NCBI GenBank assembly: GCA_018648925.1
Contig: JABGQE010000013.1
Location: 3,407-18,343, forward strand
Source of the DNA: a bacterium
GTDB lineage: Bacteria; Patescibacteriota; Minisyncoccia; Phycocordibacterales; UBA2163
Length of the DNA: 14,937 nucleotides
Reading direction: 5' to 3'
Positions 11,302 through 14,937 of the stretch are shown here, piece by piece. Below the pieces are notes generated by a model, which saw nothing but the letters and a program-made list of their open reading frames with translations, made no database searches and had not been told where the DNA came from. A program made the position numbers and the translations under genes. Within the stretch, counting starts at the first letter, position 1. Each line of letters begins with the position of its first letter.

Positions 11302-14001
11302 CTATGCTACCATTTTATCTGAATTTTTTGAAGCTTTAATATTACTCTTAACACTCTTTCTTTTCTTTTTTACATCAAAAGTAAACTCTTTGTCTTTAAA
11401 GCCAACTTCTATTGCCCCACCATCAACAAGCTCGCGTGAGATGATAGCTGACGCAACTTTCGTAAGTATTTTATTCTGTATCAAACGCTTAAGTGGTCGC
11501 GCACCGTACTGTGGGTTATAACCCTCTTTAGCAATATACTCAAGCGCTGCTGGCAATATGTTCAGCGTAATCCCCTTTGCAGCAAGCCTGTCTTCCACGG
11601 TCTTAACCTGAATCTTAACTATTTCTTTTATAGCCTCTGGTGTCAAAATATTAAACAATATCATCTCATCTAACCTGTTTAGGAACTCTGGTCTAAAGTA
11701 ATCTTTCAGACTACCCATTACCCTACCTTTTGCATCTTCATATTGAGTATTTTTCTCTTCCTTCTTCACTGTTGTAAACCCGATATTTGTCATCTTGTCT
11801 ATATGTTCTGAACCAATGTTTGAAGTAAGTATTATTACCGTGTTTTTAAAGTTAATTTTTCTTCCCTTTGCATCTGTAAGGTGTCCGTTATCTAAGACCT
11901 GAAGAAGTATGTTAAACACTTCAGGGTGCGCCTTTTCTATCTCATCAAAAAGTAGTACTGAGTAAGGCCTATGGCGTACAGTCTCAGTCAGCGAACCTGC
12001 ATCTTCATGTCCTACATAACCTGGGGGCGCACCTATTATCTTAGATACAGAATGCTTCTCCATATACTCTGACATGTCCACTCGTATTAGAGACTTCTCG
12101 TCATCAAACATAAACTCAGTCAGAACTTTTGTAAGTTCTGTCTTACCCACTCCAGTTGGACCTAAGAATAAGAATGAGCCTATTGGTCGGTTAGGATCTG
12201 CTACTCCTGCACGTGAGCGCTTCACTGCGTCTGCAATTTTCTTAACTCCCTCGTCTTGTCCTACAATCTTTTCTTTAAGAGTTTCTTCCATTCTTCCTAA
12301 CTTTTCAGCTTCTTCTTCAAGCATTCTGTTAACTGGGACATTAGTCCAACGAGAAACCACATCAGCAATGTCTGTCTCTGTGATCTCTTCTTTTAGAATC
12401 CTACGTGAACGCTGTAGCTTCTTAAGTCGTTTTGTTTTTGTTTCAAATTCTTTTTCTAGAGAGGGAAGTCGGCCGTATCTTATTTCTGCTGCCTTTGTAA
12501 GATCAGCTTGAGCTTCAGCTTGCTCTGCCTCTATACGAAGTGTCTCAAGTTCTTTCTTGATTTCTTTTATTTCACTAAGTGTTTCCTTTTCATTATTCCA
12601 TTTAAGCTCTATTTCTTTCGTCTTCTCTTTCAGATCGGCTATGTCTTTATCAACTTTTTTAATACGCACTTTTGCTTGTGCACTACCAGAACCACCTAAG
12701 TCTTTCTTAAGTGCTTCTTTTTCTATCTCTAGTCGCATTATTCTTCTGTGTGCTTCTTCCAAGACAGGTGGCTTGTTCTCAAGTGAGATGCGCAACGATG
12801 ACGCAGCTTCGTCTATAAGATCTACTGCTTTGTCTGGTAAAAATCTGTCAGTAATATAACGACTTGAAAGACTTACAGCAGACACTATAGCGTCGTCTGT
12901 AATCCGAATACCGTGGTAAAGCTCGTACTTCTCACGAAGACCGCGAAGTATCGCAATAGCGTCTTCAAGTGAAGGCTCAAGTACATGTACTGGCTGGAAC
13001 CTTCGTGTAAGCGCTGGGTCTCGCTCAATATGCTTTTGATATTCTTTCAAAGTTGTGGCACCAATTGCCCGTAAATCACCACGAGCGAGAGCAGGTTTTA
13101 ACATGTTTGAAGCATCCATAGAACCTTCAGCAGCACCCGCCCCTACAATAGTATGTATTTCGTCTATAAAAAGTATTACTTCCCCTTCTGCTTTTTCAAC
13201 CTCTTTCATTATGCTTTTTAGTCTTTCTTCAAACTCCCCTCTGTATTTTGTCCCAGCAAGTAAAAGCCCTACGTCGAGCGACATAAGTTCTTTATTCTTT
13301 AGAGATTCAGGAATATCGTTTGTCGCCATCCTTTGTGCAAGCCCTTCTGCAATAGCTGTCTTTCCTACACCCGCCTCTCCTATTAGAATCGGATTGTTTT
13401 TTGTTCTTCGTGAAAGTATTTGTATTACACGTGTGATCTCAGTGTCGCGCCCTATTACAGGGTCAAGTTTATTCTCTTTTGCCATGTCTGTGAGGTTTCT
13501 TGTGTATTTTGCAAGTGCACGAAACCGTTTTGGCTGCTGAGCTTCTGATACTTTACTATGCTTAAGCTCTTGTAGAACTTGCGTTACTGAATTTTTATCA
13601 AGTTTAAAACGCGCCATTATTTCTCGTGCTTGAGATTGGTAATCAAATATTGCTATGAAAAGATGCTCTGTAGAAACAAACTGATCTCCAAAGTGAGATG
13701 CTACTTTACTTGAACCTTCAAGTACTTGTGCAAGCTCTGGAGTAAGATAAAGCTGATATGAAGGAGAAAGCACAGACGCACCCTCTGGTGCTTCTAGCTC
13801 GTCTAACAATGTGTCTGTGAGCAACATTGTGTCTACATCTAGTTTTTCTAAAATAGAAAAAACCATACTCTCCTCTTGTAAAACGAGAGCTGTAAGTAGA
13901 TGGAGTGGATTCACATGGTTTTGTCCGCGTTCTACGGCTATCTCATGCGCTTTGCGAATCCCTTCCTTTGCTTTTGTTGTAAAATTATTGAATTGAGGCA
14001 T
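11302..14001 (-). CDS. clpB: ClpB-type AAA+ disaggregase with a ClpP-docking-like IGF loop
   Basis: This is a hexameric ATP-driven unfoldase acting on aggregated proteins in the cytoplasm, 899 aa. The N-terminal Clp repeat domain spans about 1-150. AAA+ domain 1 has Walker A GEAGVGKT (208-215), pore loop KYRG (252-255) and Walker B ILFIDE (276-281). A full ClpB-length coiled-coil middle domain (about 409-543) includes ELKWNNEKETLSEIK and the RYGRLPSLEKE turn. AAA+ domain 2 has Walker A GPTGVGKT (614-621), pore GYVG (661-664), Walker B LLFDE (683-687) and the sensor-2 region GARPLKRLIQ. Residues 739-760 (NIGFTTVKKEEKN...) form a loop like the ClpP-binding loop of ClpA/ClpC, which ordinary ClpB lacks. 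A basic tail of about 22 residues ends the protein. ATG at 14001 matches the family N-terminus; 24 nt after the HtrA-like gene. Confidence 0.93.
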   Translation of the reverse strand: MPQFNNFTTKAKEGIRKAHEIAVERGQNHVNPLHLLTALVLQEESMVFSILEKLDVDTMLLTDTLLDELEAPEGASVLSPSYQLYLTPELAQVLEGSSKVASHFGDQFVSTEHLFIAIFDYQSQAREIMARFKLDKNSVTQVLQELKHSKVSEAQQPKRFRALAKYTRNLTDMAKENKLDPVIGRDTEITRVIQILSRRTKNNPILIGEAGVGKTAIAEGLAQRMATNDIPESLKNKELMSLDVGLLLAGTKYRGEFEERLKSIMKEVEKAEGEVILFIDEIHTIVGAGAAEGSMDASNMLKPALARGDLRAIGATTLKEYQKHIERDPALTRRFQPVHVLEPSLEDAIAILRGLREKYELYHGIRITDDAIVSAVSLSSRYITDRFLPDKAVDLIDEAASSLRISLENKPPVLEEAHRRIMRLEIEKEALKKDLGGSGSAQAKVRIKKVDKDIADLKEKTKEIELKWNNEKETLSEIKEIKKELETLRIEAEQAEAQADLTKAAEIRYGRLPSLEKEFETKTKRLKKLQRSRRILKEEITETDIADVVSRWTNVPVNRMLEEEAEKLGRMEETLKEKIVGQDEGVKKIADAVKRSRAGVADPNRPIGSFLFLGPTGVGKTELTKVLTEFMFDDEKSLIRVDMSEYMEKHSVSKIIGAPPGYVGHEDAGSLTETVRHRPYSVLLFDEIEKAHPEVFNILLQVLDNGHLTDAKGRKINFKNTVIILTSNIGSEHIDKMTNIGFTTVKKEEKNTQYEDAKGRVMGSLKDYFRPEFLNRLDEMILFNILTPEAIKEIVKIQVKTVEDRLAAKGITLNILPAALEYIAKEGYNPQYGARPLKRLIQNKILTKVASAIISRELVDGGAIEVGFKDKEFTFDVKKKRKSVKSNIKASKNSDKMVA

Positions 14002-14025
14002 AATTTTAGCTTTTTAAATTTTAAT

Positions 14026-14937
14026 TTATTCTACTTCTTCTTCGGTGTCTTGGACTTTGTCTTGAGCTTTTATGATTTTAGAAATTACTGATTGTATACC
14101 AGTTATTGGCGTAAACAATGCTGTTTTACCTATAAGTGAGTCTTCTGTAGAGATACCGACAACTTCACCAAAGATATCAACAAGAGGGCTTCCGACAGTT
14201 ACATCTATATCTGCAATACTTGTTTTTATGGTTGAAAGTACTTTAATAGTCTCTATTTCTTGCACTTCTTCAGTAACATCTGTTTCAGTGTTTGTATTTT
14301 CTACCACAATATCTTTTTCAATAAGCCCTGCGATTATTCCTATGGCTACGTCAGTTCGTTCTTCTCCTGTTAGAGATAGTACCGTCTGACCAAGCTTGAA
14401 TGAATTAGATTTTGAGAATGTAGCTGACGGGAATGTTTTTCCTTCTTTCTCTGACAAATCTATCGATAAGAATGCTAATGATGCGGGCTCTTCTGTTTCT
14501 ATGGTCTGTGTATCAAAAGCTTCACCGTCTGCTGTCTCAACTATATACATAGAACCGTCTTCTATTACAGAAAGGTCTGTTGTTATTATCCCACCACGAG
14601 ATACTATAACACCTAATCCTGAAAACGATCTCTTGGTTCCACCTTCAAGTGTTTCGTATATACGCACTACGTTCTTAGAGTTCCTATTAATGGAGTCTGT
14701 TATAAGGTCTTCTTCTTTAACTACAACTGTAGTTTCTTTTGTTATAACACTAGCGCCTTGTTTTGACTCATCTGGTACTACACGCTCTACAGTTCTCTCA
14801 ACGACACGGTTAAGTGTTTGAACCATTGCAGGTGGTGCTTGATCCATAAGAGTTACGGTCACGATACCTGTGGCAATAGACGTAACAAAACTCACAAGAA
14901 GTGTGAGAAGTACGATTTGCATTTTTGTCAGCTTTTC
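14026..14937 (-). CDS. Membrane-anchored HtrA/trypsin-fold protein, catalytic triad apparently lost; 5' end at window edge
   Basis: Frame open to the right edge; an internal ATG lies at 14922, but the in-frame codons EKLTK precede it, so the true start is probably just outside. Numbering here is from that ATG. One transmembrane segment (about 2-26) is followed by a polar linker, QTLNRVVERTVERVVPDESK. The domain then follows the HtrA layout: SGLGVIVSRGGIITT (His strand), PASLAFLSI (Asp strand), and TVGSPLVDIFGEVVGIST (Ser loop and following strand). Expected T-N-x-H-V reads TTDLSV (Leu117 for His), DLAVL reads SLAFL (Ser148 for Asp), and GNSGGPL reads VTVGSPL (Val243 for Ser). No PDZ domain follows; the end is charged (QDKVQDTEEEVE). 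Probably a non-catalytic, exported membrane protein. Family placement fairly firm, function unknown. Confidence 0.75.
   Translation of the reverse strand, partial: EKLTKMQIVLLTLLVSFVTSIATGIVTVTLMDQAPPAMVQTLNRVVERTVERVVPDESKQGASVITKETTVVVKEEDLITDSINRNSKNVVRIYETLEGGTKRSFSGLGVIVSRGGIITTDLSVIEDGSMYIVETADGEAFDTQTIETEEPASLAFLSIDLSEKEGKTFPSATFSKSNSFKLGQTVLSLTGEERTDVAIGIIAGLIEKDIVVENTNTETDVTEEVQEIETIKVLSTIKTSIADIDVTVGSPLVDIFGEVVGISTEDSLIGKTALFTPITGIQSVISKIIKAQDKVQDTEEEVE

Overview
All supported genes in this window lie on the minus strand. Read in the direction of transcription (high to low coordinates), the order is: a membrane-anchored HtrA-like protein, a ClpB-type disaggregase, tRNA-Tyr, a 0.9 kb gene-free block, rpoB, rpoC, dnaG and the primary sigma factor (its 3' end lies off the left edge). 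The DNA is AT-rich. Proteins are compact (RpoB about 1057 aa, RpoC 1229 aa), the tRNA does not encode CCA, and starts lack Shine-Dalgarno sequences. Short palindromic repeats sit between genes and even inside reading frames. Together these suggest a Candidate Phyla Radiation (Patescibacteria) genome, probably Parcubacteria-like. That placement rests on general character, not a database search.

Right part (11302-14937): a trypsin-fold protein whose three catalytic positions all look substituted is followed 24 nt later by a full-length ClpB with two AAA+ domains and a long middle coiled coil. It also carries an Ile-Gly-Phe loop of the type ClpA/ClpC use to dock ClpP. tRNA-Tyr(GTA) begins 7 nt after the clpB stop and ends in a perfect 21-bp terminator hairpin.

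Central block (10237-11160): no credible protein gene. Next to the tRNA are three truncated copies of the tRNA-Tyr 3' end and a chain of hairpins. Then come two copies of one module, a perfect DnaA box (TTATCCACA) 4-5 bp upstream of a sigma-70-type promoter. The upstream copy drives an apparent transcription unit of about 330 nt with its own intrinsic terminator and strong internal base pairing, a candidate unknown ncRNA. The downstream copy is the likely rpoB promoter and leaves a leader of about 190 nt.

Left part (1-10236): rpoB and rpoC are 11 nt apart and form the core polymerase operon. dnaG and sigA follow, recalling the dnaG-rpoD pair of the macromolecular-synthesis operon, but without rpsU. 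Core RNA polymerase, its sigma factor and primase thus form one 10 kb block, with a DnaA-box promoter at its head. The intergenic gaps around dnaG hold a family of C-rich hairpin repeats. sigA and dnaG each contain in-frame palindromic insertions. RpoB naturally carries residues equal to known rifampicin-resistance substitutions.
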